Notes: generated by a model from the sequence alone, not told the origin. Shown: positions 32,165 through 43,230, counted from the first letter of the stretch. The stretch is DNA of 64,000 nt from Nematopogon swammerdamellus (GCA_946902875.1 OX336340.1:6593739-6657738), one strand, 5' to 3'. Made by a program: numbers and translations.

Positions 32165-32475
32165 TTTTTTTTTTTATAGACAGCCGGCGCGGGTGTCTGT
32201 GCCCAATACTTCAACGGAAGATCAGACACAGCCAATAACACCATTCCTCGCGAAACCACGCTCAGAGAGGCGCCATGCCGGCTATGAGGCGGACAAAGAG
32301 GTTGTCGTCTAATTTATTGACACGCCTTTTGAAGATTCCCAGGTTATAAGTGGTGGGGAACACACTAACCGGAAGACCGTTCCATATTTTCGCCGTTCGA
32401 CACAGGAACGATTTCGAAAAACGATGTGTTCTTAGTAGTTGGGTGTCAACAACATATGGATGTTCCGAGCGAGTA
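32165..32475 (-). pseudogene. LINE ORF2 C-terminus with 3' UTR
   Basis: Minus strand, open from 32475 to a stop at 32262-32264: HPYVVDTQLLRTHRFSKSFL, CRTAKIWNGLPVSVFPTTYN, then LGIFKRRVNKL. This is the intact tail of a non-LTR retrotransposon ORF2, and the 5' end is truncated at a TATTG microsatellite. The 3' flank is shared with 28860-29280. Confidence 0.75.
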
Positions 32476-32556
32476 TTGTATTGTATTGTATTGTTTATTG
32501 ATCATTCTTATGGCAGTTATACTGCGCTCGAACTTGTCACAATTTGTTCTATCCTA
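32476..32556 (+). repeat. CGAACTTGTCACAATTTGTT repeat, copy 2
   Basis: Same order as 4820-4912, preceded by (TATTG)n. Confidence 0.6.
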
Positions 32557-33189
32557 TGTTGTTAGTCCGGCGGGTGTGTCGGATACGGATGGGGGCTGGA
32601 GGGACGAGGGAAGCCAATTCATCAGAGCAACGTCCATGGTAGTACCTATAGAACAGGCTAAGAGAACCGATTGTTCGCCTGTGGCCCAATGATTCAAGTC
32701 CCTCCGTGAGCTTGGGATCACCAATTAGACGGATAGCGCGGTAGGTCTACCTCCGTCCCATTGCATCCCATGCACGTATCTTTATCAACAACGACTGGTG
32801 TGTAAATTGTGTGTATTGAATAAATTTTGCGGATAAAATAAATGTTATACAATGTATGACAATATCGGTTACATCCTTTGAATTCTTCGCTCCGACCACT
32901 CGTCTCACACCACACCGTTCTCCGTCTCCAGAGAGAAATATTGAGCATAGAGAATGTGTAAATTATACCTTCGTTTCAGTTCCTATATTCATTCAACCGT
33001 TAATAGGTACACTACACTTGGAAAAGTCATAATTTTATCATTGGAAATGATTTTTAACAGACAGGCCCCTTTTAAGTTTGGAGTGTGACATCGCGTTTGT
33101 GCCGTGAATTCTGGGACTACGTGGATAAGTGAGGTGTCAAAAGACGCGTCTTGAGTACATTTCCAATGCCCTCTGGTTGTAGCGATTCT
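32557..33189. other. No gene recognised
   Basis: Minus-strand frames at 32718-32948 and 32989-33270 show no domain I know. 33120-33215 may belong to repeat M. Confidence 0.3.
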
Positions 33190-33547
33190 TCGTGAGGCCT
33201 GTGGATTTTTTTCCTTAATTTGGTGGTCGGTGTTGTGCTGTAATTTACACGAGTACTTACAGCAGAACACCAGCTACTCTGCTTACACCAATTGTCGGGA
33301 TAGAGCGTGTGGCGTAAAGTTTACACGAGTACTCACAGCACAACACCAACTACTCTGCTTACAAAAATTGTCGGGATAGAGCGTGTGGCGTAAAGTTTAC
33401 ACGAGTACTCACAGCACAACACCAACTACTCTGCTTACAAAAATTGTCGGGATAGAGCGTGTGGCGTAAAGTTTACACGAGTACTCACAGCACAACACCA
33501 ACTACTCTGCTTACAAAAATTGTCGGGACAGAGCGTGTGGCGTAAAC
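33190..33547 (+). repeat. Repeat M with its tail amplified as a 76-bp tandem array
   Basis: Repeat M enters at about 33215 (GGTGGTCGGTGTTGTGCTGT). From 33244 its last part is present four times with a 76-bp period (33244, 33320, 33396, 33472), each unit TTTACACGAGTACTCACAGC to GTGTGGCGTAAAG. Units 2-4 are nearly identical. Confidence 0.9.
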
Positions 33548-34030
33548 TCATCATATGCCCAATGTATTCGGTCGACAAGAAAGAAAGGACAAGAACACTC
33601 AAAAAAGATGGGATTGTTTCGGTTACTCGACTGCAAATTTTAAGTAGAATAAGGCGAGCTATCCTATCATACGGGGGACCCACGTCGGAGCACCCCCGTC
33701 GGGGGTGTAAATGTAACATATTTGAAAAAAAAAAAAACACTGTGTATAACAAATGATGTGCAACAGCGCTCCAGAGACTGGCTTTGAGGATATTCCTATA
33801 TAGGCTGTATGTAACATAAATTGCAAAAAATATGTATTATAAAATCTAAAAAAAACCCGAAATCTGACGGCGGCGGGCGTGGCTAAAAAAAATATTCATT
33901 GTTTGAATTTAGAATTCGAATTTAAAATTTAGAAGACCGTGTCTCAATGTATTTCATAAATAAAATTTTGTCTATGCTATTTGGTGTTCTTCGTCATCAA
34001 TAAAATCTCACTCATATGTTCACCACATGG
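33548..34030. other. No gene recognised
   Basis: 33690-33705 has a small palindrome (CCCCGTCGGGG). The rest is A+T-rich. Confidence 0.3.
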
Positions 34031-34640
34031 CATCATCATTTAGTACAGTTCCCGGCTGTAAATAATGCTTATCGAGCTTTAGAAAGAGGCAATCCGGTTG
34101 TAGAGCGTCGTCCCGGGACAGGGACGACGCTCTACAAGCGGATGGTATGTTTCTAAAGCTCGACACACAATCTTATCTGAGAATCTGACTACTGTTTTTC
34201 CCACTAAATAACTTGACAATTGATTTTTAATATGACTTATTGCATTTCTTTGTAATAAACTTTTACAAATTGTTGTTGAATTGACTTGATATATTTAAGT
34301 ATCAAATTGACGATGGCACTGTACACCAGATATAGGTAATGTAAATAGGCAGAGTGGTCAGATTCTTCAGTATTCATGTTTATGCTGTAAATATTAATGC
34401 TCTTGTGAGCGGTAGTATGGGTTAATTTGTTTGTAAGTTACTATTATATAATACTTATAAGGTACTAACAAAACATTGTGACTTGCGAAGTATGTTTGTC
34501 AGTTCTTCTTCGGATTTAATTTAGAACTGGCGGAATTTTCGACATGTCCAAGCGTAGGTTACCCACCTGTGGATGAAATTATACAATAAACAATAAACGC
34601 ATTATTTTCTGCCGGGAACTGTACTAAATGGTGATGATGC
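34031..34640. mobile_element. Palindromic TIR element F1, copy 1
   Basis: Ends GCATCATCATTTAGTACAG, then TTCCCGGC, and complement (GCCGGGAACTGTACTAAATG). Inside the left end a hairpin (34073-34163) has arms TTGTAGAGCGTCGTCCC around GGGACA. The right half of the original hairpin family continues into unrelated A+T-rich DNA. Copy 2 is at 55113-55589. Confidence 0.65.
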
Positions 34641-34930
34641 TTATAAAAACTCTATGCTTTCACATTCTCTCTGCTCGCCCCTCTCTACTTGGCGGTTGGT
34701 TAAATGAAGCGGTCGTTAAATGCGGTGTTCCTCTTGCAGCCTGTAAAAATTAACCACTGAAACAGCTCGCTCGTTAGTGCGCAGATATTTCAGTTTTATT
34801 ACGCACACTAGCTTTCGAAATTATTAAAACTCACACGGCCAAAAATATGGGCACATTTAAAGCGTCATTTCGTGAAGGAGACTTTAATTACTGATTCTTT
34901 GAACCAACTCCTGAATCCCTTGCTGAAAGT
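34641..34930. other. No gene recognised
   Basis: No supported frame or repeat. Confidence 0.25.
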
Positions 34931-35455
34931 AGATAGATAGATAGAAATACTTTATTGCTCCAAAAAACATTTAACATAAACACACAATAAGAAATTTAAA
35001 TGAGGGGCAAAGGCGGACTTATCCCTTACAGGGATTTCTCCCAGTCAACCTTTGGATGTTTGAGAGTCGTATGTTGCGAGATATAAGTAGGTAGTAGCAA
35101 AAGACTTGAGTGTGGGAATGTAAAATATAATATAAGGAAAATAACTATAATATCCTATAATATACACTGCATATAAGTACATACTAGTTAATTAAACGTA
35201 TAAATTACTATTTATAGATTAAATGAAATACATATGAATTACAATTTATATAATACATAATACCTAAATATATACATACATACTTGTCCATTCAGAATTA
35301 AAGGATTTTTTAGCTTTTGACTTCACACTGACGGAGATAGTACAGCTTTAAGTGTTTTTTGAATAACGGAAGCGACTTGCAGTGCCGTATACAGTGAGGT
35401 AGTAGATTCCACAGCCGAGCTGCGTGCACAGAAAAGGAGTTTGTGTAATATCCAA
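34931..35455 (-). pseudogene. 5'-truncated LINE (jockey/CR1-like tail), copy 1
   Basis: Minus strand: FSVHAARLWNLLPHCIRHCK, then SLPLFKKHLKLYYLRQC and a stop at 35310-35312, followed by a 3' UTR of about 375 bp ending in (TATC)n at 34931. ARLWN-LP-x-x-IR is the standard ORF2 C-terminus. Nearly identical to 45972-46490 over about 500 bp, implying recent activity of the family. Confidence 0.75.
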
Positions 35456-35459
35456 CGGT

Positions 35460-35685
35460 CAAAGTACATACATACGAGTACATACATACCACACACGCTG
35501 TATCCAGACAATCAGGGTAAGCAGAGTAATCGGTGTTGTGCTGCAAGAACTCAGGAAAATTGCAACACAACATCGAGCACCACGTTTAGCAAAGTATTCG
35601 GACAAGATAACTATCAAGCAGCAAGTAAGGCACAAAGACCCACCTGCTACACGACTCGGTGGAAGGACCGTGCCAAGGTGACAGG
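35460..35685 (-). repeat. Repeat M copy
   Basis: CACACACGCTGTATCCAGAC, then GCAGAGTAATCGGTGTTGTG, to TCGGTGGAAGGACCGTGCCA. An ACAT microsatellite lies at its 5' side, as in other M copies. Confidence 0.7.
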
Positions 35686-35689
35686 TTAC

Positions 35690-36030
35690 TTTTTATGAAA
35701 ACACATCCGTGATGTCGGCCCATAGCACCTTAGTGAGCTAGGTGTCATGTCAGTGCTTCCCTTTGGTCGTAACGGCTACATTGAACTGGACGGTGAACTG
35801 TTTGCATAGCCGCTTGGACCGACCTTTCATTCGTGCGGTGGTATATTGTAATTATGGTTAGAGCTTGTGAAAATATGTTTTTTTTTTATATCCGATTCGA
35901 TTACACCCACGAAGAAGAGCAGGCAAGAAGTTTCTTGCTTGCCACGAAGAAGTTTTAATACGGTACCAACCTACTAACTCGGGTGGGTTAAACCCTATCA
36001 CCTATTAAGGTAAGAATGTAGGAAAGGGAC
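35690..36030 (-). mobile_element. SINE-A copy, headless, interrupted
   Basis: AACACATCCGTGATGTCGGC onward to CATTCGTGCGGTGGTA (35844). About 110 bp of other sequence intervene, and the core resumes at 35957 (CGGTACCAACC) and ends in GGAAAGGGACC. Confidence 0.65.
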
Positions 36031-36099
36031 CAACAACGCGACGGGAGAAAAAAAAAGCTTATACAAATAGCAAATCCAGTATAGCCAGCAATCCAGGTA

Positions 36100-36475
36100 G
36101 CTCGGTATCTCAGTGGTGCGGTCGGTCGACTGTTATTATATTAAGCAACCCTGGGCGCGGTCAGTACTTGGATGGGTGACCGCTCGACCGTTGGAGGCTG
36201 ACCGTGGTTCGGATTCCACGTAAAACTGTAGGTCCCTTCCCTTCTTACCTTACTAGGTGGTAGGGTTTATCCCGGTCAGATTGGTACCACCGCACTGAAC
36301 GAAACGTGTCGGTCGAAATGGCCATGTAAATAGTTCGTGTTTTCCGTCCAGTTCAGTGTAGCCGGCACGACCGAAGGGAAGCACTGACATGGCACCTAGT
36401 TTACCAAGGTGTCATGGGCTGACATCACGAATGTAGTAGGCGATGTAGCCAACGGTGTCAGCTTCCATAAAAATA
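36100..36475 (+). mobile_element. SINE-A copy, full length
   Basis: CTCGGTATCTCAGTGGTGCG head, 5S-like block at 36140-36182 (TTAAGCAACCCTGGGCGCGG, then TCAGTACTTGGATGGGTGAC), B-box-like GTGGTTCGGATTCCAC, body and A-rich end. It follows a 25-bp SINE-B remnant (ATCCAGTATAGCCAGCAATC, 36075). Confidence 0.82.
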
Positions 36476-37454
36476 AACCAGCGTAATGTAAACTCATATA
36501 AACTACATTAGATATTTACCCATCCAGTAACATAATGAACATCAATCAAAATAATGTACTCGCTACAAAACAGAAAATAATTTATATGGAACACGAAATA
36601 GAATTAGATATTTTTTGTAATTTTAACAAAATTAAGGGAGTACACTAACAAATGGTATGTAGGTAGGTACATATACATAATTATGTTTGTGTAAATATGT
36701 TGTTTGCTTTATGTGTCTACTGGTTGTGAGCTGATTTCAGTAAACATACACCGGTCTACGTTTGTTTGACTAAAATTATTTATGTGGTAAATGAAGGAGA
36801 ATTTTCTTTCAGTAAGCTTTTCGTTTTGAAAATTTTGTGAAAATTTTATTATGTTCATAACAAGAGAATCTACTGATAATTTCAAATGTTTTCTCTTTTC
36901 TGAACTCTTTATTAATAAATAGATTAATTGATATATATTAATGTAATTTAAAAAAAACATAATTTCATAATATTAACTAATTATTTACAATCTTTTGTTC
37001 ACTCTAATTCCGTGTAACTAAACCCAGAATAAAGGCAAAAGAGTAGATTACGTAAATGTTATATTATAAATTTGCGGCATTTAATATGTGTTACCATAAA
37101 AAATGTAAATACAAAAGGAAAAAAAAATATAAATATTGTTGTCATCATTCTATTTTCCGGTTTATCACCGGGACGCTACTTAGTTCGCAGCAGGTAAACT
37201 TTAAATACATCACCAACTACCATCTACCCGGAGCTGCGCTCGCGGCACACTCGGGTTTGAGCGGAGGTTGTCGAATTATGTAGGCGTTAGAAATAATAAT
37301 TATGTTACCTGGAACTTTTAACTTTTTACTCACCTCATATTTCACGGTACGCAAGTATCAAACATTCAAATATTGGCTGAAAGAAATATATTTATGTGAT
37401 CAGTACTCGTATACTTTGCGCCAAATATAATTGTAAAGACAGATATGTAATATA
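36476..37454. other. A+T-rich, no gene recognised
   Basis: Frames at 36709-36960 (minus) and 37056-37283 (plus) are A+T-driven and lack motifs. 37225-37260 is a short GC patch. Confidence 0.3.
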
Positions 37455-37570
37455 TGCTTAGGGAAGGGAATTATGAGAGTGGAAAAGGTGTGTCAGGATC
37501 GTGGCACGTGGAGATCCGTTGTCTCTGCCTACCCGACCGGGAAACAGGCGTGACGCTATGTATGTATGTA
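37455..37570 (+). repeat. LINE-tail-like repeat, copy 1
   Basis: GAGAGTGGAAAAGGTGTGTC, then GTGGCACGTGGAGATCCGTT and TGACGCTATGTATGTATGTA. The inverse copy is at 63430-63547. A TATG-microsatellite 3' end suggests a LINE terminus. Confidence 0.6.
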
Positions 37571-37892
37571 TTTTAGGGAGCAATAAATAATTTTATGCAT
37601 TTCACAATTTCCAAATCCATTAATAAGTTTATTAAACAAGCAAAATCAAACATTATTTTATCAATCATTTCTTACTGAATACTATTTCCTATATACTTAC
37701 AAAGGACATTTTGTATTTAGCTTTCACGCATTTAAATAACATATCTATAAATCCCAGAGAAGATAAAACAAGCTATATTTATGTGACCTCGTCATATTTT
37801 TTCCACGCTACGCAAGATTTTCTTTACTGCTTCATGGCCCTGCCCTGCTGCAGCCCGTCCCGATATCTCGTATGCATAATATCCGCCTTTTG
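37571..37892. other. No gene recognised
   Basis: A+T-rich. 37840-37890 may be the degraded start of the RT fragment that follows. Confidence 0.3.
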
Positions 37893-38356
37893 CATAATAT
37901 TCCATTAGTGAGAACTGCATTTATCAACGACATGCTCCCGCTAGGCGAAATACACTCTACGCGGACGACAGTATGGTTCACGAAGAGTTCATCAAAGACT
38001 GGAAGGTTAGAGAGGCCCCAGCAGCAAATGTGAGACGCGAAACTGTCGCTCAAGTTGACCTAGTTCTCGAAAAAGTATCCTCTTGGGGAAGGAGAGCTTA
38101 GTCAACCTCAACTTAGTCAAGACGCAAGCTTGCGCCTTCTCTAATCTCTACTAAGGTTGATCCGTTTCATGTCCAAGCTAATTTCCACGACAGCCAAGTC
38201 CCCAACGATGATTGTCTGGGCGTTCTGGGTATGGAGGTGTCCAGGGACGCTGGATTTCGATCGTTCATAGAGTCTAAGGCGAAACTAGCGTCTCGAAAAT
38301 TATGGATCTTATACCGATCATGCCGTTTCGACCGCCGAGTTCACTCTTTACAGATA
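37893..38356 (+). pseudogene. LINE reverse transcriptase fragment with YADD box
   Basis: In shifting plus-strand frames: FINDMLPLG, then LYADDSMVHEE (the RT active-site YxDD, codons at about 37957-37968), VDLVLEKVSSWGRR, a frameshift, SLVNLNLVKTQACAFSN, a further shift, and CLGVLGMEVSRDAGFRSFIE, then SKAKLASRKL. This order matches RT domains 5-7 of the LINEs whose tails end LWNALPAxIFPPKYSLG, so it may belong to the family of 5893, 13139 and 58583. Multiple indels make it a pseudogene. Confidence 0.75.
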
Positions 38357-38950
38357 GACAGACAGTAAGTGCATTTTATTAGTAGAGATGTACAGATAGG
38401 GCGATATGACATCGGAAGGCGCATTAGCGTGACGGCATCCATGCAACTGACGCATGCAACCGACAGTCGGCTGACTTTGCTGGTTCAATGCACTATTGAT
38501 TGCTTTTAATGACAGTAATGTGGCTAACATTTTGCCGGTCTGTGACCTACTGGAACTCCATTCGTTCCAACAAATGGATTCATTTTAAGCCGAACTGGAA
38601 AGACCGACGGCCAGCTATGATTAGTTCGTAAATAGGTCAGCTGTCAGTGATTTAATAAGAGCAGTATCAATACAATTATATGGATGTATGTGTATTCAAA
38701 TGAATATCAATACACATATTAATAGAAATGTGAAATTCGTGTGTCTGTACATTTAAGCTATTTGCAAAAAAAAAAAACAGTTCATTGGGGGAATGAAGCA
38801 TATTATGTAATAGAATACATAGAGATCATTTTTTAAATGTTTGTCTGTGCGTTTGTGTGCCTGTGATGCATGTTAACGTAAAACTACTGAACCAATTCGA
38901 ACCAACCTTTCGGAAATGCCACAGGTTAACAACACAAGAAAATTAAATGT
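38357..38950. other. No gene recognised
   Basis: Starts with an AGATAGACAGACAG microsatellite. A minus frame at 38348-38530 and the GTTCCAACAAATGG area may be another LINE tail but show no safe motif. Confidence 0.3.
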
Positions 38951-38958
38951 ATCTCCTC

Positions 38959-39254
38959 CACAGAGCACGGAATACCCCCCGCGCGCGCCCCCTCCTAGAG
39001 ACGCCCTAAGCGATAATATTTGAAACCCAATAACTGGACGCAGTGCTACTAGCGCTTCGTATGTGTGTGTGTGTGTGTTAGTATCGACACTACACACAAA
39101 GAGGGGCAAGTTAGGCACACGCACAAAACAAATGCACACGCACAACACACATATGTAAGTCATAAGCCACGCCTACAGGCTTCAACGCCGTTGTAGGGAA
39201 ATTGCGCTCAGGGCGTCTCTAGGAGGCGTGGCGCGCGGTATTTCGTGCTCTGTG
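38959..39254 (+). mobile_element. hAT-type MITE, CACAGAGC family, copy 2 (296 bp)
   Basis: Same TIR and interior order as 22145-22438, including GTATCGACACTACACACAAA and the TG microsatellite. Flanked by an exact 8-bp duplication ATCTCCTC (38951-38958 and 39255-39262). Confidence 0.9.
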
Positions 39255-39263
39255 ATCTCCTCT

Positions 39264-39827
39264 CATCTCACTAATATCATAAATGCGAAAACATATTTGT
39301 TTGTTTGTTTTTCATTCACGCCTGAACGGCTAGACGGATTTTGACGAAACTTCGTATATTGGTATTGTATATCCCGGAGTAACATAATAAAAAAAAAAGT
39401 GGTCAAGTTCGAGTCGAGCTCACGTAAAGAGGGTTCCGTACCATCCCGTTTTCTGTGAGAACTAGAAGGCTTAGGATTTTCGTTTAGGTTTTCCTGTAAA
39501 TGAAGTGTATATTTCCTGACAATAAACAAACTCCCTCCCTCTCCACTATCCCTCCCCCTTTCCCCCCACCCACCGCCTCTCCTCCCTTCCCTCCCCTCCC
39601 TTTCCTTCCCCCACCCTTCCCCCTCCCATCGCTGCTCTTCCTCCCCCACCTTCCTTCCCCTTCCTTCATCTCCCTACCCTCCCCTAGCTTAATTCAACTC
39701 AAATTACATATGTTACTCCAGGATATACACTACCAATATACAAAGTTTCGTCAAAATCCTTCTAGCCGTTCAGGCGTGAATGAGAAACAAACAAATATAC
39801 TTTCGCATTTATGATATTAGTGAGATG
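39264..39827. mobile_element. Long-arm inverted repeat element (564 bp)
   Basis: Arms of about 125 bp start CATCTCACTAATATCATAAA at the left and end with the complement at the right. They include a TTTG microsatellite and GACGAAACTTCGTATATTGG. The centre holds a piece of repeat Q (39402-39500) and a CCCTCC-rich polypyrimidine tract (39530-39690). It abuts the target duplication of the hAT MITE at 39262. Confidence 0.65.
39530..39690 (+). repeat. Polypyrimidine (CCCTCC-rich) tract
   Basis: Almost only C and T over about 160 bp. Open frames across it on both strands are artefacts. Confidence 0.7.
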
Positions 39828-40212
39828 ATATGAGATGAGACATGAATTGAAGCCTGAGGATAAAAGCTTAAAGACCCGTCGAAGCAATAACTCGAAGTAT
39901 CCAACAATCTTTCGTACAAAAACGCGCCCCAAAGATCCAGTGTTCATTAGAGCGTGTTTTATCCTCTAGTAAATTGTGCAGTGCTCGGGCATGATGCCAG
40001 AACGAAGTTATAACCCCATCACTTCAAGTGGGCGAAGCTGAAAACTTCGACAAACAAAAGTGGCATCGGGTTAACATTTATCAGCAAACGGTGACCCATA
40101 TTACTTAAAAGGGTTTAAGATACTAATTTCCTTCGGAGTCCGCGGTTCGAAATTCACCTTTTAAGTAGCTTCCATTTTCTTACTAGGTAGAGTAAAGAAA
40201 ATAAAAAAAAAC
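39828..40212. other. No gene recognised
   Basis: No supported frame or repeat boundary. Confidence 0.3.
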
Positions 40213-40590
40213 GGCCAAGTGCGAGTCGAACTCGCGCACCGAGGGTTCCGTATCGTCATGTCATGGTCAGTGCCACTCACGCCATCTATGGCGTGTTTAT
40301 GAAATGCTTCATATTAGTTAAAATTCACGATTAGTTAAAATTCTTCATAATCTTTTCGGTAGATGGCGCGCGCGCGCATACACTTTTTAGTTATTTCTAT
40401 GGGAACCCCCGTCAACTTTTTACTTTTTCTTATTTTTATTATTATTTGTTGTTATATCGGCCATAATAAATAACACATATTCTGTGAAAATTTCAACGGG
40501 CTAACGGACAGACGGAAGGACAGACAGACAGACAGACAAACAGACGGCGTAGGCTTACTAATCGGGTCCCGTACCGGATACGGAACCTCA
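40213..40590 (-). repeat. Repeat P, full copy
   Basis: CGGCCAAGTGCGAGTCGAAC, then GATGGCGCGCGCGCGCATAC and an AGACAGACAGACAG tract, to GTACCGGATACGGAA. Inverse of 49193-49600. Confidence 0.8.
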
Positions 40591-40997
40591 AAAAGACAAA
40601 AAATCGTTTATTGAATCAAAATAAGTGGTTGTACATACAATACATTAAATATGATTTTAAATATTGCATGTAGTTTATAATGGAACCCCTTTTTCCCCTG
40701 TACTCCCTGCAGAACTCTCAGAGTAAAATTGTTAATCTTGCTCTCGAGCAGTGTTTTCGATAGACTGAGGGCGATGTTATTATGTGGCTAGTCACTAAAA
40801 TACTTGTAATAATACGTACGAAAAAAGGCCCTACGAAGTTTCTTAATGGTTCTTCTTCGTTAGTATAATCGAACCGGGCAGAACAAATTGTGACAAGTTC
40901 GAGTGCAGTTTTACTCGAACAAACAATAAAAAATATGGGAAACAGGATCTCTCGTTCAGTTCCGAATACAGTTGATGCAAAGTCAAGTAAAAGTAAG
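40591..40997 (-). repeat. Mixed repeat fragments
   Basis: 40770-40815 matches the AACTCCGGAACC repeat fragment at 19780. 40862-40929 is an inverse copy of the CGAACTTGTCACAATTTGTT repeat. Confidence 0.5.
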
Positions 40998-41366
40998 TTT
41001 TTTTTTTATGGAAACTGACACGGTTGGCTACATCACCTACAACGTCCGTGATGTCAGCCCATAACACCGGGTGAACTAGGTGCCATGTCAGTGCTTCCCC
41101 CTTTGATCGTGCCGGCTACACTGAACTGGTCGGAAAACACAAACTATTTACATAGCCGTTTAGACCGACGTTTCATTCAGTGCGGTGGTACCAACCCGGG
41201 CGGGTTAAACCCTACCACCAAGTAAGATTAGGAGGGAAGGGACCTACAGTTTTGGTCAGCCTCCAACGGTCAGCGGTCACCCATCCAAGTACTGACCGCA
41301 CCCAGCGTTGCTTAGCATTCAATAGCGACAGTTGACTGTCTGCACCACCGAGCTATCGAGGCTGAC
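40998..41366 (-). mobile_element. SINE-A copy, full length
   Basis: Poly-T start, ACTGACACGGTTGGCTACAT body, inverse 5S block (GGTCACCCATCCAAGTACTG, then ACCGCACCCAGCGTTGCTTA) at about 41275-41320, and the inverse A box TATCGAGGCTGAC at the end. The B-box region appears deleted here (GTTTTGGTCAGCC). Confidence 0.82.
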
Positions 41367-41562
41367 AAAGTTGAAGTAAACTCAGATTGTAGCCAATAAC
41401 GCGTGGATTGAAATAGATCGTAGAAGTATACGATAGATGTGTGAATCGTGTTATCCATCCAGTTCAGTGAATTCTGACTGAAGTGAGGTTGTGAAGGTGG
41501 TGTGAAGTCGCTACTTACGAGATGAACACGTTATTTAATTATTATTATCTTAACGAATTCAC

Positions 41563-41910
41563 ATGAAACACGAAATACATATCATTATAAATATCATCGT
41601 GAACTGCGCCATTGGCACCGCTACAGTACAGCCGACATGGGCCATTATCCGCACGGGCGAATGTATTTCTAGTGGAACGAATGCGAGAGAGGACGCAAAG
41701 GCTAAAGGGACAAACGAAATGTTTCTCTGCCTGAAGGCATTGGAGGGAGGAGTATATGCAGTGAAAACGGTGGAAATGCAAAAGCTTTTGATAAGTTTTC
41801 ACCAAGTAAGGGTACGCCCGAATACTTGTAACGGGACCTTTTTAACTCCCGACGCTGGTGAAATGAAATTATTATTAAATATTATTGGACACGACACGAT
41901 GCCGTCCTAA
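41563..41910 (+). CDS. Unidentified ORF, possibly chance
   Basis: 115 codons starting MKHEIHIIINIIVNCAIG, a hydrophobic start that could be a signal peptide or membrane segment, with no domain I recognise. A donor-like AAG|TAAGGG / GTAAGG lies at about 41805. The C-terminal 10 codons enter repeat M, so if real the gene is probably spliced or broken. It follows a SINE directly and has no visible partner exons. Confidence 0.15.
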   Translation: MKHEIHIIINIIVNCAIGTATVQPTWAIIRTGECISSGTNAREDAKAKGTNEMFLCLKALEGGVYAVKTVEMQKLLISFHQVRVRPNTCNGTFLTPDAGEMKLLLNIIGHDTMPS

Positions 41911-42130
41911 AGGGCGACAGACTAGCCACTTCCCACCTTGGAGCGGTCTTTCCACCGAGTCATGCAGCAGGTGGGTCTTTGTGCCTTACTAGTTATCTTG
42001 TCCGAATCTTTCCTAAACGTGGTGGTGGATGTTGTGCTGCAATTTACAAGAGTGCATGCAGCACAACACCGATTACTCTGCTCACTCCGATTGCCTGTAT
42101 ACAGTAGCGTGTGGTTGTATGTATGTATGC
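41908..42130 (+). repeat. Repeat M copy
   Basis: CTAAAGGGCGACAGACTAGC to AACACCGATTACTCTGCTCA, then a TATG microsatellite. Confidence 0.7.
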
Positions 42131-42149
42131 ATGAAATTATTGGTCTTAA

Positions 42150-42570
42150 AGTTAAAGTCTTGAAAGTTCTCAGGAATGTCTGTCTGTTTGTCTGTACGTC
42201 CGTCCGTCCGTCCGTCCGTCCGTCCGTCCGTCCGTCCGTCCGTCCGTCCGTCCGTCCGTCCGTCCGTCCGTCCGTCCGTCCGTCCGTCCGTCCGTCCGTC
42301 CGTCCGTTCGTCCGTCCGTCCGTCCGTCCGTCCGTCCGTCCGTCCGTCCGTCCGTTCGTCCGTCCGTCTGTCTGTACTAATGCTGTATCTTTGGAACCGT
42401 AATAGCTAGCCGGTTGAAATTTTCACAAAATGTGTGTTATTATGGCGGGAATAACCACAAACCGGGGTTTCTCAATGCAAGAAACGTGTTTTTTGTTTTT
42501 TTTGTTTTGTTTTGTGGTGCGGAAACCTCAGTGCGCGAGTCCGACTCGCACTTGGCCGTTTTTTTTTCTA
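42150..42570 (+). repeat. Repeat P with about 170 bp of (CGTC)n
   Basis: 42199-42370 is a nearly uninterrupted CGTC repeat. The flanking sequence (TGTATCTTTGGAACCGTAAT and GTGCGCGAGTCCGACTCGCA) is repeat P. Frames reading RPSV repeats come from this microsatellite. Confidence 0.88.
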
Positions 42571-43114
42571 AGCGTTAAAGTTTTAGCTCTGCAAACTTCA
42601 CCAGTCTCTTGACATGTAAACGTTGCGACAGTGCTCAGGTGGTAGGAAGTGCCCTTTCTATTACCCCCAGCTTATTCTGCGACATAACTTTCAAAATTAA
42701 ACTAAAATACCGTTTGAAATGGTGTTTGAAGTGCACAATTGCGGCTGAGTGTATGACAATTAGACACAGCGAACAAAATTATACATGTCCGTCGTCGTTA
42801 TCCGAAACTCGACGACTTTGTGGCAGGTGGGGAATTCAATAGCATGAAAATCTAAAATCTAGTATGTATTCTCGATTGCGCTAATCATTCAGGCTTCCAA
42901 AAATAACGCTTTTTTACCCGACTACGGCGAAGCCAAAAAAGGAAGTGTTATTATGAGTTTGGTGTGTATGTATGTATTTAGGGTGGCGTATCCATACAAA
43001 TGCCTATTACTAAATGAAAAATGTTAACTACAGTTATGTTAAATACAGTTAACATTTTTCATGAGCACTCTGCCAATAGTCGCGCCGCGCCGCCGCCGCC
43101 GGTCTCTAATGGAA
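42571..43114. other. No gene recognised
   Basis: 42917-42960 has a CCGACTACGGCGAAGCC repeat end. 43005-43062 contains a small inverted repeat around GTTAAATACAGTTAAC. A 77-codon frame at 42609 is unrecognised. Confidence 0.3.
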
Positions 43115-43230
43115 GCCAGCTACGGTACCTTTATTTTTCGGCGCGCGGAACAATTCGGTTTGTATGAGAGCCACATCTTAGCGTAACCGGAACTGAATTT
43201 TATTTAGCCTATCCTGTGTACTCATGAGTT
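43115..43230 (-). repeat. Fragment of the ACTAGC-to-ATTAGTATTG repeat
   Basis: GAACAATTCGGTTTGTATGA, then GAGCCACATCTTAGCGTAAC, as in 10715-10790. Confidence 0.6.

Noticed and set aside
39500..39814. Proline-rich frame and opposite Glu/Gly-rich frames
   Set aside because: Polypyrimidine tract between inverted arms.
42176..42402. Overlapping frames encoding long RPSV/SVRP repeats
   Set aside because: They are a (CGTC)n microsatellite read as protein.
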